A DNA stretch of 64,000 nucleotides from Candidatus Woesearchaeota archaeon (GTDB taxonomy: Archaea > Nanobdellota > Nanobdellia > UBA10117 > JABICX01). Numbering within the stretch: position 1 is the stretch's first letter; each line of letters begins with the position of its first letter. This document shows, one piece after another, positions 55,258-64,000 of the stretch. A program made the translations under genes and the position numbers. Below the pieces are notes generated by a model, which saw only the letters and a list, made by a program, of their open reading frames with translations, did not search any database and was not told the DNA's origin. The DNA lies in contig JABICX010000005.1 in assembly GCA_018652045.1 (NCBI GenBank), positions 1 through 64,000 on the forward strand, in the 5' to 3' direction.

Positions 55258-56928
55258 ATGGATACGAGTTTCATAGTTTTGGCTACGATGTTGAGCGCAG
55301 CAGTTTTCTGGATGGTATCTAGCATGGGACTTGTTAAGCGGAAACATAGTATGTTTGATGGAGTTGTAGGACCGCCTAACGAAGAAGCTTCTGCAGATCT
55401 ACTTCCAGAACCAGAAGTTCCGCGTGTTATGTCAATTACTGAAGAAGAAGAGCAGTTTTTGCAACAGGTTAGAGCTATGCGGAGTGCAGGACAACTTCCA
55501 CCTGCAGGAGCACCTGCTCCAGCACCGGAAGCGATACCTGAACCCGAACCTGTTCCTGAAGTGGTTAAACTTCCGAAAACACACCCAATACGTGATAAGA
55601 TCGGCGGTGGTATCAAAAGTGTAGGTAAGCAGGCTGGAGGAGCTCTTTGGGATACGCTTAAAGCAGGCGGTCGCGGTGCATATAATGCAGGAGGTAGCTT
55701 AAGAGAGGCTATTTTTGAAGAAAAAGAGGTGCAAGGTTTACCACCAATACGACCTATTCAAGATCCAGTAAATATTCCAGCACCAATAGGAGCACCTGTA
55801 GGAGCACCAACGGGTTTACCTCCAACCGTTTATCATATACCTCCAGCTCCATCTTCTGAAGATTCATCTCCCGCAGATCCACCTACAACCATATATCGAA
55901 ATATTCTCTCACCTCCAGACCCAGCGCCTACAGCTGAAGATGATCTTATTCCAATTGAGGATCCTGTATTAGATGATACATCCGTTTTAGAGTCTGATGA
56001 TGAGTTGGTTCCATTAGAAGATACAGTAAGGCGAGGCCGAGCCGAGCGTATCGATGCAGATACTGGTCAGGTTTATACTGTTAGTAAAAGAACAGGTAAT
56101 CGGCATTATCTTTCGAAATGGCGAGAAAGAGAGGTAGGCATAGATGTAGATAACATGCCAACAGCAGTGCTTTCTGAAAAAGTACCTGATCCAGTTACCG
56201 GTCAGATGTATCGGCTAGATCAAGCTACAGGTAAAAAACAGTATCTTCAAGAGTATGTTTCAATGCGCGGTCAAGCACCTGCACCAGCAGATGCCCCTAC
56301 CACGCCTTCAGACGCACCTTCTCAAGAAGGCACACAACAAGAAGGCTTTTACCGATCTAGAGATGGTCATGTTCTTCATGTAGATGATCCGGCGTTTAGA
56401 CAACAGATTGTACGTACGCCCGACGGTAAACTTCAAATATATGAGATGCAGCGGACACAGACAATAGATCCAGTTCAGCAACCACAACAACCACAAGATA
56501 ATATATATCAGGGAAGAAGAATGACTCGAAGAACAACTCCGCAAGCACCTGCAACTGACAGTGATATATATAATCGGGAGATAAGAATTATACGTGGACA
56601 AGAAACAGACTCTACACGGTTAGATGATATTTTGAATGACGCTGATCCGGCTCCAAGAAGACGGATTAAGCGGGCAAAACGTCCAGATAGTATACGTCGT
56701 GATCTTATGGATCCAGGTAGTGTGTATGATGGAACAGCTAAGACAGGTAAACCTGCTCAGTTTGTGGATCCTGAAACAGGAGATTATATACATAGAGATG
56801 TTGATGGTAATGTTCATATGATCGACGGGACAGACGGCAGTATTATCGATAAAGACACGCGAGGTAACATTCATATAAGAGATGGTACGAGTGGAGATTA
56901 TATACGTACTATTGGTAAGAAAGCCTAA
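55258..56928 (+). CDS. Membrane-anchored Pro-rich repeat protein
   Basis: N-terminal TM ending SSMGLVKRKHSMF; Pro/Ala-rich middle; repeats DPxTGxxYxxxxxTGxxxYL and C-terminal GN(V/I)H repeats. Confidence 0.65.
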   Translation: MDTSFIVLATMLSAAVFWMVSSMGLVKRKHSMFDGVVGPPNEEASADLLPEPEVPRVMSITEEEEQFLQQVRAMRSAGQLPPAGAPAPAPEAIPEPEPVPEVVKLPKTHPIRDKIGGGIKSVGKQAGGALWDTLKAGGRGAYNAGGSLREAIFEEKEVQGLPPIRPIQDPVNIPAPIGAPVGAPTGLPPTVYHIPPAPSSEDSSPADPPTTIYRNILSPPDPAPTAEDDLIPIEDPVLDDTSVLESDDELVPLEDTVRRGRAERIDADTGQVYTVSKRTGNRHYLSKWREREVGIDVDNMPTAVLSEKVPDPVTGQMYRLDQATGKKQYLQEYVSMRGQAPAPADAPTTPSDAPSQEGTQQEGFYRSRDGHVLHVDDPAFRQQIVRTPDGKLQIYEMQRTQTIDPVQQPQQPQDNIYQGRRMTRRTTPQAPATDSDIYNREIRIIRGQETDSTRLDDILNDADPAPRRRIKRAKRPDSIRRDLMDPGSVYDGTAKTGKPAQFVDPETGDYIHRDVDGNVHMIDGTDGSIIDKDTRGNIHIRDGTSGDYIRTIGKKA

Positions 56929-56941
56929 ATGTCCTAGATAT

Positions 56942-57352
56942 TTATTTTAGATCAGATTGAATATCGAGATTATTTCTAAGCCATTGTAGGCCATGTCCGA
57001 TTTCTTCATCAACATATTTCTTAAAAAATTCTTCAAAGCTAAGCCACTGAATCTCAGTGATCTCATCGTGCGTTATTTCTGCTTCACCTTCAGCGTCAAC
57101 CGATACAAAGTACAGTGTTTTGTCTTCACCTTCAACGTTAAAGTGTCTTTCATGTAAGACATTAAATGATTTAACTTTAAGTGCTAGTTCGTGCCAAGCA
57201 CATCGTTTTACTGCAGCTTCAACACCTTCGTCACGTATGATCTTGTCCGCAGGGAGGCTCCATCTGTTTGGAAGTGATGTTCGCCACTTTGCTCTCTTGG
57301 CAAATAGCACCTTCCCTTCTCTTTGTATGATCAATACAACTGCTCGTATCAT
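56942..57352 (-). CDS. Nudix-like hydrolase with degenerate Nudix box
   Basis: RAVVLIIQREGKVLFAKRAKWRTSLPNRWSLPADKIIRDEGVEAAVKRCAWHELAL. Confidence 0.75.
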   Translation of the reverse strand: MIRAVVLIIQREGKVLFAKRAKWRTSLPNRWSLPADKIIRDEGVEAAVKRCAWHELALKVKSFNVLHERHFNVEGEDKTLYFVSVDAEGEAEITHDEITEIQWLSFEEFFKKYVDEEIGHGLQWLRNNLDIQSDLK

Positions 57353-57382
57353 ATATACACTTGTAAAAATGTGTTTTTAAAC

Positions 57383-59059
57383 TTACTGATGGCCCCAGAT
57401 GAACGTTAATCTATCTTTTTCTTTCTTATCTAAACGGCAGAACCCAAAGCGTTCAAACTGAACCATTGTTCCAACTGTAAGATTAGATATGTTCCTTTCA
57501 GCAAAGCCACTTGTTGTCTTTCCATTTGTTAGAAGAACGTCTACGAGAATGTGATCAGTTGGCACCCATTGGATGATTGGTAGACCATACTTTGGCGCAG
57601 CGCCACTACATAGTACTTTTTTATGTATAACTCCGGGTTTCGCAGGTATAACTATGTTACAAAGACCTTTCAGTCTAACCTCTTGTTTGAGATGATCTAC
57701 CAGATCTTTTTTTTCTACGAAGAGGTGCTTACTGGCTTTAATCTGTCGAGTTTGCGGTTTATCTGGATGTATCTTAAGCTTTGCAAACTTGATGTTTGGC
57801 ATATGATCAATGTGTATCTTAACCGGATCTGCGACAAAAAAGTATCGAGGTGTAACTGGATCAATAATCTTTCTGTTAATGGCACCCAGTGTTTTTTCAT
57901 CAATTTTTGTAGGAGTCTTTGATAGACCGACTTGCTTTGCAAGCTCATAGAAAGTTTCCTTGACAAAACCACGTCGTTCTAGAGCTAGTAGAGTTGGCAT
58001 TCGAGGATCATCCCATCTAGCACCTTTTGAGACCATTGCGCGTAGTACTCTACCTTGTGATTTTTCTAATCCAGATACGTTGAAACGACCATATTGAATA
58101 TAATATTTATCTTTGAAACCAAGTAGTTTAGCGATATGTTTTTGCAATTCAATTCGTTCGTTTCCGAATTCATTGCTCCTTAGAACGTGTGTTATTCCAC
58201 ACCATTCTTCTTCACATGTGACTGCGAGATCATATGCTGGCCAAACGATGTATTTTGCTTTCTGTTTGTAGTGGGGTGTGAGATTGATTCTTGCAATAAC
58301 GGGGTCTCTAAGGGTAGCATTGTTCGCATCCATCTTTCCGATTAATCTTGTAGTGTATTCATTTTGCTTGAACTTACCTGCAAGCATCTTTTTCCATAAT
58401 TCCAGGTTCTGTTTCGTGGTTTGAGATCTGTGTTCACAAGCTTGTTTCTTTCTTCTGAGCTTTGAGATCTTATCTGCAGAACAAGCACAAAGATATGCTT
58501 GATTCTTGTTGAGTAGTTTCTCAATTTCTTTGTACATCTTTGGAATATCGTCGCTAACAAAGACGGTTTTTGAAGGTTTTATCGAAAGATAACGAAGGAT
58601 TCCATCTCTAAATGAATCAACTGCTTCTTGATTATCTTTGTCGGGGTTAGTGTCTTCGACACGTAATACACATTTGCCCTTATACTTTTGCGCATAGATA
58701 TAGTTGATTAGGAATGAAAGTGCGTGACCTGCAGTCATATAATTACTTGGACCAGGTGGCATTCTAGTAACTACTTTGCCCATAACTGCGCCAGGTAGTT
58801 CAGACAAGCCTCGTTCTTTCTTCTCACGATGGAAGAACTTTGGCCAGATTTTCTTAAGTAGAGACTTCTGTTTCTCAGCAGGTAGCTTGTTAATCTCTTT
58901 GATAGTTTCATGAATCTGTGGTACAATCTGCTTCATGTTGGCTTTTGCTTTAGGATCTTCGGCTAGAATCTTGCCAACAATCGCTCCAGGCTGTGCTTTT
59001 CCTTTGTGTTGGACTGCGTTAGCCAGAACATGTTTCTGAATAGTCTTCTTATCGACCAT
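57383..59059 (-). CDS. gltX: Glutamyl-tRNA synthetase (archaeal type)
   Basis: TRMPPGPSNYMTAGHALSFLINYIYAQKYKGKCVLRVEDTNPDK...GARWDDPRMPTLLALERRGF. Confidence 0.93.
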   Translation of the reverse strand: MVDKKTIQKHVLANAVQHKGKAQPGAIVGKILAEDPKAKANMKQIVPQIHETIKEINKLPAEKQKSLLKKIWPKFFHREKKERGLSELPGAVMGKVVTRMPPGPSNYMTAGHALSFLINYIYAQKYKGKCVLRVEDTNPDKDNQEAVDSFRDGILRYLSIKPSKTVFVSDDIPKMYKEIEKLLNKNQAYLCACSADKISKLRRKKQACEHRSQTTKQNLELWKKMLAGKFKQNEYTTRLIGKMDANNATLRDPVIARINLTPHYKQKAKYIVWPAYDLAVTCEEEWCGITHVLRSNEFGNERIELQKHIAKLLGFKDKYYIQYGRFNVSGLEKSQGRVLRAMVSKGARWDDPRMPTLLALERRGFVKETFYELAKQVGLSKTPTKIDEKTLGAINRKIIDPVTPRYFFVADPVKIHIDHMPNIKFAKLKIHPDKPQTRQIKASKHLFVEKKDLVDHLKQEVRLKGLCNIVIPAKPGVIHKKVLCSGAAPKYGLPIIQWVPTDHILVDVLLTNGKTTSGFAERNISNLTVGTMVQFERFGFCRLDKKEKDRLTFIWGHQ

Positions 59060-59089
59060 ATTTAGAATAGACTTGAGAAGTATTTAAGC

Positions 59090-60211
59090 TTAGCGAGTAA
59101 CTCGTAGTCGTTGTAGTTCAGTAAGCATCTTATTGTATTTTGGTTTTGCAAAGTGGTCTCTTGCAGGTTTAAGAATCTCTACCAGCGCTTCAGCTACAGC
59201 ATTCTTTAGGTCCATTGGGTGTATTTTGTTTTGTCCGTATGCTCGCGTTAGATCTGAATATGAGTTGAAGGTTATGTTTCCACCAAACTTTTCAGGGCGT
59301 TTGATTACAAGTTTAGGTCTGCATCTAAATACAATGTGCTTTGTCCAATCAAGTACAGGATTAAATCCAACTTCACCAGCAGGACAGAAAGCTTTTTCCA
59401 TCTTTCTACGAATGTCTGCTTCAGAATCGTGTATGAATACTGCAGAGTCTGGAATTGACTTGCTCATCTTCATAGTACTCCATATCTCCTGTAGTTTGTC
59501 TTTTGGTACTGGCCACATCGGAGGCTTTTGCAGACCTAAGACAAGATGATGTTGGATTGTAACTGGTTTGATCTGTTTACCTTTTACTATAAGTGGATTT
59601 GTACTGATCTTTAGCGCGACATCTCTAGCAACTACATGCGCTTTTCTTTGATCCATACCTGCGTGTGCAATATGTAATCCTTGAGCAAAGATGTCTGCAA
59701 CTTGCATTGGTGGGTAGAAGTACTTTGCTAGATCATGATCTTCACCTTCTTTTCGACCCATGATCGTAATAGATCGCTTTGCTCTTCCAACAGACATATG
59801 CTTAGCTACGTCAATCATTGTCTGCCAGTATAAGTCATTGTTGTGGTAAAGCTGTGATCCCAGTACAAACTTGATCTTACTGGTGTCTGCGCCCATTATC
59901 TTGGCGCTGATCTTCATACCTTCCTTAAAGTAACCTACAGCGACCCTCTGAATCGTAGCCATATCTCCACCAAGTTTGTTATTAATCCAGCTATGCCAGT
60001 CTGCTAAGAATATACTGCATTGGACACCTGCTTTTTGTAAGTCTGCGATTACTGCTCCAGCCATTAGACCTGTACCTAAGTGTATAAGACCCGATATCTC
60101 GAAGCCAATATAGTGCTTTAATTGTATCTTTGAAGCAAGTAGTTTTTTTAGATCTTCTGGTTTGAATATCTCTTCAACAGGTGCTCTTGCAATCAAACTA
60201 AATTTATCCAT
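59090..60211 (-). CDS. tyrS: Tyrosyl-tRNA synthetase
   Basis: LKHYIGFEISGLIHLGTGLMAGAVIADLQKAGVQCSIFLADWHSWINNKLGG and KMSKSIPDSAVFI. Confidence 0.92.
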   Translation of the reverse strand: MDKFSLIARAPVEEIFKPEDLKKLLASKIQLKHYIGFEISGLIHLGTGLMAGAVIADLQKAGVQCSIFLADWHSWINNKLGGDMATIQRVAVGYFKEGMKISAKIMGADTSKIKFVLGSQLYHNNDLYWQTMIDVAKHMSVGRAKRSITIMGRKEGEDHDLAKYFYPPMQVADIFAQGLHIAHAGMDQRKAHVVARDVALKISTNPLIVKGKQIKPVTIQHHLVLGLQKPPMWPVPKDKLQEIWSTMKMSKSIPDSAVFIHDSEADIRRKMEKAFCPAGEVGFNPVLDWTKHIVFRCRPKLVIKRPEKFGGNITFNSYSDLTRAYGQNKIHPMDLKNAVAEALVEILKPARDHFAKPKYNKMLTELQRLRVTR

Positions 60212-60254
60212 TTTATATTATCTCCTCACTTTTTATTAAGCTTTACTTAAATTA

Positions 60255-60602
60255 TCAAGCGTTAGGATTAGCTTGTATAACCCTAACGCCTTTGCGGTTC
60301 ATTGATATTGTGATATCAATGTTTCTGATTCCGCTCTGGTTAAGCTCCTCGGTTTTTAGATGGTAGTCAAAACCGTTGTTGTCTACAGTTGTATGTGGCT
60401 CTCTCCACAAACTCTTGTGCGGGATCTGTTCTGCTCTAGTTGAGAGTTCATCAAATAACTCTTCCGGATTTCCGTTTACGTATATCCGTCTACAGTCGTT
60501 GATATGGTCCTCAGTTATATCCAATCCCTTGACAAGTTTGGAGCTCTCTGCGAAGTTTTGATGTCGTTTCCATGCTTCGCTTACTTTTTGTTTCAAATTC
60601 AT
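60255..60602 (-). CDS. Hypothetical protein
   Basis: Plausible ORF overlapping the upstream HTH ORF by ATGA. Confidence 0.5.
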   Translation of the reverse strand: MNLKQKVSEAWKRHQNFAESSKLVKGLDITEDHINDCRRIYVNGNPEELFDELSTRAEQIPHKSLWREPHTTVDNNGFDYHLKTEELNQSGIRNIDITISMNRKGVRVIQANPNA

Positions 60603-60940
60603 TTCGTGTTTCCTCCTGCCTTTCGGCGAGTCCCGAGAGCAGGATTTGCACCTACAACCTTGCGGTTTACAGCCGCCTGCTCTACTGTTGAGCTACCTCG
60701 GGATAGTATTTCACCTATTTTTGTTAGCGTGATCGTTGAATCAAATAAAACTGCGCCAGAATCTCTTAGCTTTCGAGTATTGTGCCAGACTGTAGATTTT
60801 GGTATGTTGTTTTTAGAGCTGAAGCTAGATACAAATTGTGTTGTGTTTAGATCAGTCTGAGAGATTTCTAGAAGTAGTCTTTGTTGGAGATCGCTAAGTC
60901 TAGCTAAAGAGCATAATTGACGTATGATACGGAGAATCAC
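60599..60940 (-). CDS. HTH-domain protein whose ORF reads through tRNA-Tyr
   Basis: LQQRLLLEISQTDLNTTQFVSSFSSKNNIPKSTVWHNTRKLRDSGAVLFDSTITLTKIGEIL looks like a winged-helix domain; the rest is tRNA-derived (SSTVEQAAVNRKVVGANPAL). Confidence 0.5.
   Translation of the reverse strand: MILRIIRQLCSLARLSDLQQRLLLEISQTDLNTTQFVSSFSSKNNIPKSTVWHNTRKLRDSGAVLFDSTITLTKIGEILSRGSSTVEQAAVNRKVVGANPALGTRRKAGGNTK
60631..60702 (-). tRNA. tRNA-Tyr (anticodon GUA)
   Basis: Reverse complement CCCGAGG-TA-GCTC...GAGC-A-GGCGG-CTGTAAA-CCGC...; acceptor CCCGAGG/TCTCGGG with C1-G72 and A73 as in archaeal tRNA-Tyr. Confidence 0.9.
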
Positions 60941-61045
60941 CTACAAAACTAATAGGGATGGTTACAGCTAGACGCGTTTCCTCGGATGGTTGTTAGCTGT
61001 ATATTTGTCATGAAAATAGTTAGATTTGGAGGTTTATAAGGCTTT

Positions 61046-61065
61046 TGTGCAACGTTTATTGCACA
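61046..61065 (-). terminator. Hairpin directly after the 61066-61626 stop codon
   Basis: Minus-strand reading tgtgcaa-taaacg-ttgcaca followed by aaaa. Confidence 0.4.
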
Positions 61066-61626
61066 TTAATCCAAGAATGGTGTGAGATCTTCATCAAGTC
61101 CTACGAGTTTTTCTTTGATGTTAAGCTGCTTGTTTTCCCAGAGAGCCAGTAGGAAGAGAAGGTCAGATAATTTGTTTATGTATGTTAGAATGCGGGGATT
61201 AACCTCTTTTTCTTGGCTATGTTGTACTAGTTGAGTCTCTGCGCGTCTACAGATTGTTCTTGCAACATGTAATTCTGCCGCAGAAGGTGCTCCGCCAGGA
61301 AGAACAAACTTAGTTAGTTTAGGCAGTTTTTCTTCTAGAGCTGTGATGAGATTCTTTAGAAAGTCAATGTCTTCCACTGAGATTCGGTTCTGTTTCGTAA
61401 ACGGTGGAGTTGATAGATCTGCGCCGAGCTTGAAAAGTTCGTGTTGGATTTTATCTAAAATGTCTCGTGTTTTTTTGTTGACCTCCAGAGTTAAGATAAC
61501 ACCCAGTTGTGAGTTAAGCTCGTCAATAACACCAATAGAGGTTATACTGGTGCAGCACTTGTCTTTTTTGTCGCCTATGCTATTTGTAGTTTCACCTGTG
61601 TCCCCTTTACCTGTAGAAATTACCAT
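61066..61626 (-). CDS. ATP:cob(I)alamin adenosyltransferase (PduO-type)
   Basis: STGKGDTGETT...SIGVIDELNSQLGV...FVLPGGAPSAAELHVARTICRRAE. Confidence 0.92.
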   Translation of the reverse strand: MVISTGKGDTGETTNSIGDKKDKCCTSITSIGVIDELNSQLGVILTLEVNKKTRDILDKIQHELFKLGADLSTPPFTKQNRISVEDIDFLKNLITALEEKLPKLTKFVLPGGAPSAAELHVARTICRRAETQLVQHSQEKEVNPRILTYINKLSDLLFLLALWENKQLNIKEKLVGLDEDLTPFLD

Positions 61627-61637
61627 TTAGTTAACCT

Positions 61638-63866
61638 CTAACCACACTTACTAAACCCACAGTTGTGGCATTTCGAACACCCTTCTTCATGTATTAATGG
61701 TCCACTGCAGTCTGGACAGACTCCAACAACGTTTCCTTTTGGCTTCTTTTTACCATTCATGAATTCACTTAGTGTTGCAACATCTTGTACTACTTCTTCG
61801 CTACTTGCTCCAATCTTCTTTTTTATTGCTTTAGCAATAGCATCGGGACAGGATAATACAAGTCCTTCTGGCTGCCAACATGGAGCTGGACAGCGTATAC
61901 CTTCAAGCTGCGCAACAATCTGCTCTGTGCGAATACCTGTTTGCATCGCAAGTGAGATTAGCCGACCAATCGCCTCTGTTTGGGTTGCTGCGCAACCTCC
62001 AGACCTGCCGAGTCGCGCAAAGACCTCTAGAGGTCCTTCTTCATCTTCATTGATTGTAACATATAGACTTCCGCACCCAGTACCTACTTTGTTAGTTATA
62101 CCTTGAACTGTATTTTTTCGTTCACGCATCTTTTTTGGAGTTTCTTCAAGTACTTCTTTTTTCTTTTTACCAATATCAATAACTTGTATACTACGACTAC
62201 CATCTCGATAGACTGTCAGACCTTTACAGTCTTGATCATATGCTAACATGTAAGCATTTTCAATATCCTCTTTTGTTGCAGAGTTTGGAAAGTTGATGGT
62301 TTTAGACACAGCATTGTCTGTGTACTTCTGAAATGCGGCTTGCATCTTGACGTGCCATTCAGGTGATATATCGTGTGATGTGACAAAGACCTCTCGAACA
62401 TCTGCAGGTATTTCTTCGATCTTCTGTATCGATCCAGAATCTGCGACTTTTTCCATAAGTTCTTTAGAGTAGAATCCTCGGCTCTTTGCTATCTCTTCGA
62501 AAAGTTCATTAACATAAAGTAGGCCTTCTTTCTCAAGAACATTCTTTCTGAAAACCAGTGAGAAGAAAGGTTCTATACCGGAAGATGCATTTGCAATCAT
62601 ACTGATCGTTCCTGTTGGTGCGATAGTTGTTACTGTTGCATTGCGCATGTGTTTAATACCCTTTTCAGGGAATACGCTTTTATCATAGTTTGTGAAATTG
62701 CCTCGGACTTTTGCAAGTTCAGTAGACGCTTTTTTACCTTCATCCCGTACAAACTTCATAACCTGTAGCGCAGTTTTCACACCTTTTTCTGAGTTGTACG
62801 GTATTCCAAGTTTGATTAGCATATCTGCGAAACCCATAACACCCATACCAATCTTTCTATTTGCTTTTGTGTTATCTTCGATCTGCTTTAATGGAAAGTT
62901 ATTCATGTCAATAACATTGTCTAAGAAATGAACTGCTGCCCAAGTAACCTTGCCGAGATGGTCAAAGTCGATCTTGCCCGTCTTAACCATATTTGATAGA
63001 TTAATTGATCCTAAGTTACAAGACTCGTAAGGTAAAAGTGGTTGTTCTCCACAAGGATTTGTGCTTTCTAATCGTCCGACCTTTGGAGTTGGATTGTACT
63101 TGTTGATTCTATCGATAAATATAATACCGGGCTCACCATTGCGCCATGCACCATCCACGATCTTATCAAAGACCTCTCTCGCATTTAGTTTACCGACGGG
63201 TTTGCCATAGCGCGGGTTTAATAAATCGTAATCTGCTTTTTTCTTTACTGCTTGCATAAAAGTGTCCGTTAGTGCAACAGAGAGATTGAAGTTGTTAACT
63301 GAGACTTCATCTTCTTTACAGGTTATAAACTCCATAATGTCTGGATGGTCCACATTTAATATACCCATGTTTGCACCACGTCGTTTACCACCTTGTTTGA
63401 TTACCTCTGTGCTTGCATTGAAGACTTTCATAAACGAGACTGGCCCAGATGCAACACCTTTGGTTGAGTGTACGAGGTCGTTCTTTGGTCGTAGGTGTGA
63501 GAAGTTGAAACCAGTTCCACCTCCACTTTGGTGAATTAGTGCAGTGTGTTTGATTGAGTCATATATATCAGACATACTGTCTTCAACCGGTAGGACAAAG
63601 CAGGCAGCTAGCTGTTGTAGCTTGTTTCCTGCGTTCATGAGTGTTGGAGAATTTGGCATGAAATCTAATGTAGACATAATCTTGTAGAATTCTTGTTCCG
63701 CTGTTTTAGGATCTTGACCATATGATTTATCTGCGAGAGATATATTCTTCGCAACTCTTCTAAAAAGCTGTTCAGGAGTTTCGTTGACTTTTCCATGATC
63801 GTCACGTAGCAGATATCGATGAGTTAGTACGCTAAGCGAGTTTTCAGGGAGATTTAGGGATGCCAT
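61638..63866 (-). CDS. nrdJ: Adenosylcobalamin-dependent (class II) ribonucleotide reductase
   Basis: [52 protein letters not shown]-terminal [26 protein letters not shown]. Track ORF starts at 63887; MASLNLP start at 63866 is likely. Confidence 0.95.
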   Translation of the reverse strand: MASLNLPENSLSVLTHRYLLRDDHGKVNETPEQLFRRVAKNISLADKSYGQDPKTAEQEFYKIMSTLDFMPNSPTLMNAGNKLQQLAACFVLPVEDSMSDIYDSIKHTALIHQSGGGTGFNFSHLRPKNDLVHSTKGVASGPVSFMKVFNASTEVIKQGGKRRGANMGILNVDHPDIMEFITCKEDEVSVNNFNLSVALTDTFMQAVKKKADYDLLNPRYGKPVGKLNAREVFDKIVDGAWRNGEPGIIFIDRINKYNPTPKVGRLESTNPCGEQPLLPYESCNLGSINLSNMVKTGKIDFDHLGKVTWAAVHFLDNVIDMNNFPLKQIEDNTKANRKIGMGVMGFADMLIKLGIPYNSEKGVKTALQVMKFVRDEGKKASTELAKVRGNFTNYDKSVFPEKGIKHMRNATVTTIAPTGTISMIANASSGIEPFFSLVFRKNVLEKEGLLYVNELFEEIAKSRGFYSKELMEKVADSGSIQKIEEIPADVREVFVTSHDISPEWHVKMQAAFQKYTDNAVSKTINFPNSATKEDIENAYMLAYDQDCKGLTVYRDGSRSIQVIDIGKKKKEVLEETPKKMRERKNTVQGITNKVGTGCGSLYVTINEDEEGPLEVFARLGRSGGCAATQTEAIGRLISLAMQTGIRTEQIVAQLEGIRCPAPCWQPEGLVLSCPDAIAKAIKKKIGASSEEVVQDVATLSEFMNGKKKPKGNVVGVCPDCSGPLIHEEGCSKCHNCGFSKCG

Positions 63867-64000
63867 ATTAAAATCAAAAACGCACAACTGCGTTATGACG
63901 CTCCAGTAGAGGAGATCTAAAATTTAACACGCGACTTTTAAAAGAATTTATCTGGTATACGAGCCACTTTTTATAAATCTGTGTTTCTTGTTCAGGGGAG

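Noticed and set aside
60504-60860. Plus-strand ORF 118 aa
   Set aside because: Antisense across tRNA-Tyr and the HTH ORF; no start context or domain.
1-64000. Archaeosortase/sortase to pair with the ITG motif
   Set aside because: No candidate protein in the window shows the multi-TM Cys/Arg/His archaeosortase pattern or sortase signature; must be sought elsewhere in the genome.
1-64000. Insertion sequences or transposases
   Set aside because: No transposase-like ORF or terminal inverted repeats with target duplications were recognised.

Overview
Low-GC archaeal chromosome segment. The archaeal information-processing genes and reduced style suggest a DPANN-type archaeon (Woesearchaeota/Pacearchaeota-like); this placement is inference. 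About 1.2-43.5 kb is dominated by cell-surface genes: a paralogous S-layer-like pair, an NEW3-like repeat protein with a repeated cytoplasmic tail, a tandem trio of Ig-like/coiled-coil stalk proteins, a PGF-pre-PGF-like protein, Cys-rich proteins, and a 1934-aa Cys/Trp-repeat protein. Four predicted peptidase-like enzymes lie among them: a transglutaminase-like protein, an HELIH protein, an M50 protease and a subtilase. About 43.9-64 kb is core machinery: L15e, Rpp30, Pop5, exosome Rrp4/41/42, proteasome alpha, SBDS, S2, RpoK, L7Ae, S28e, L24e, GluRS, TyrRS, class II RNR and a cobalamin adenosyltransferase. Two tRNAs are visible: Arg-UCU and Tyr-GUA. The most interesting signals are: (i) a recurrent membrane-proximal motif, S-x-[I]-T-G-[SA]-[FI]-A-G-x-x-D-L, on surface proteins, with a possible mirror-image ITGF form after N-terminal TMs; (ii) six F-x-x-W-L-[DE] repeats in one cytoplasmic tail; (iii) a repeated tandem-hairpin DNA/RNA element; (iv) a tRNA-Tyr gene embedded in frame in an HTH ORF. 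All homology calls are from reading sequence only; no database search was run.
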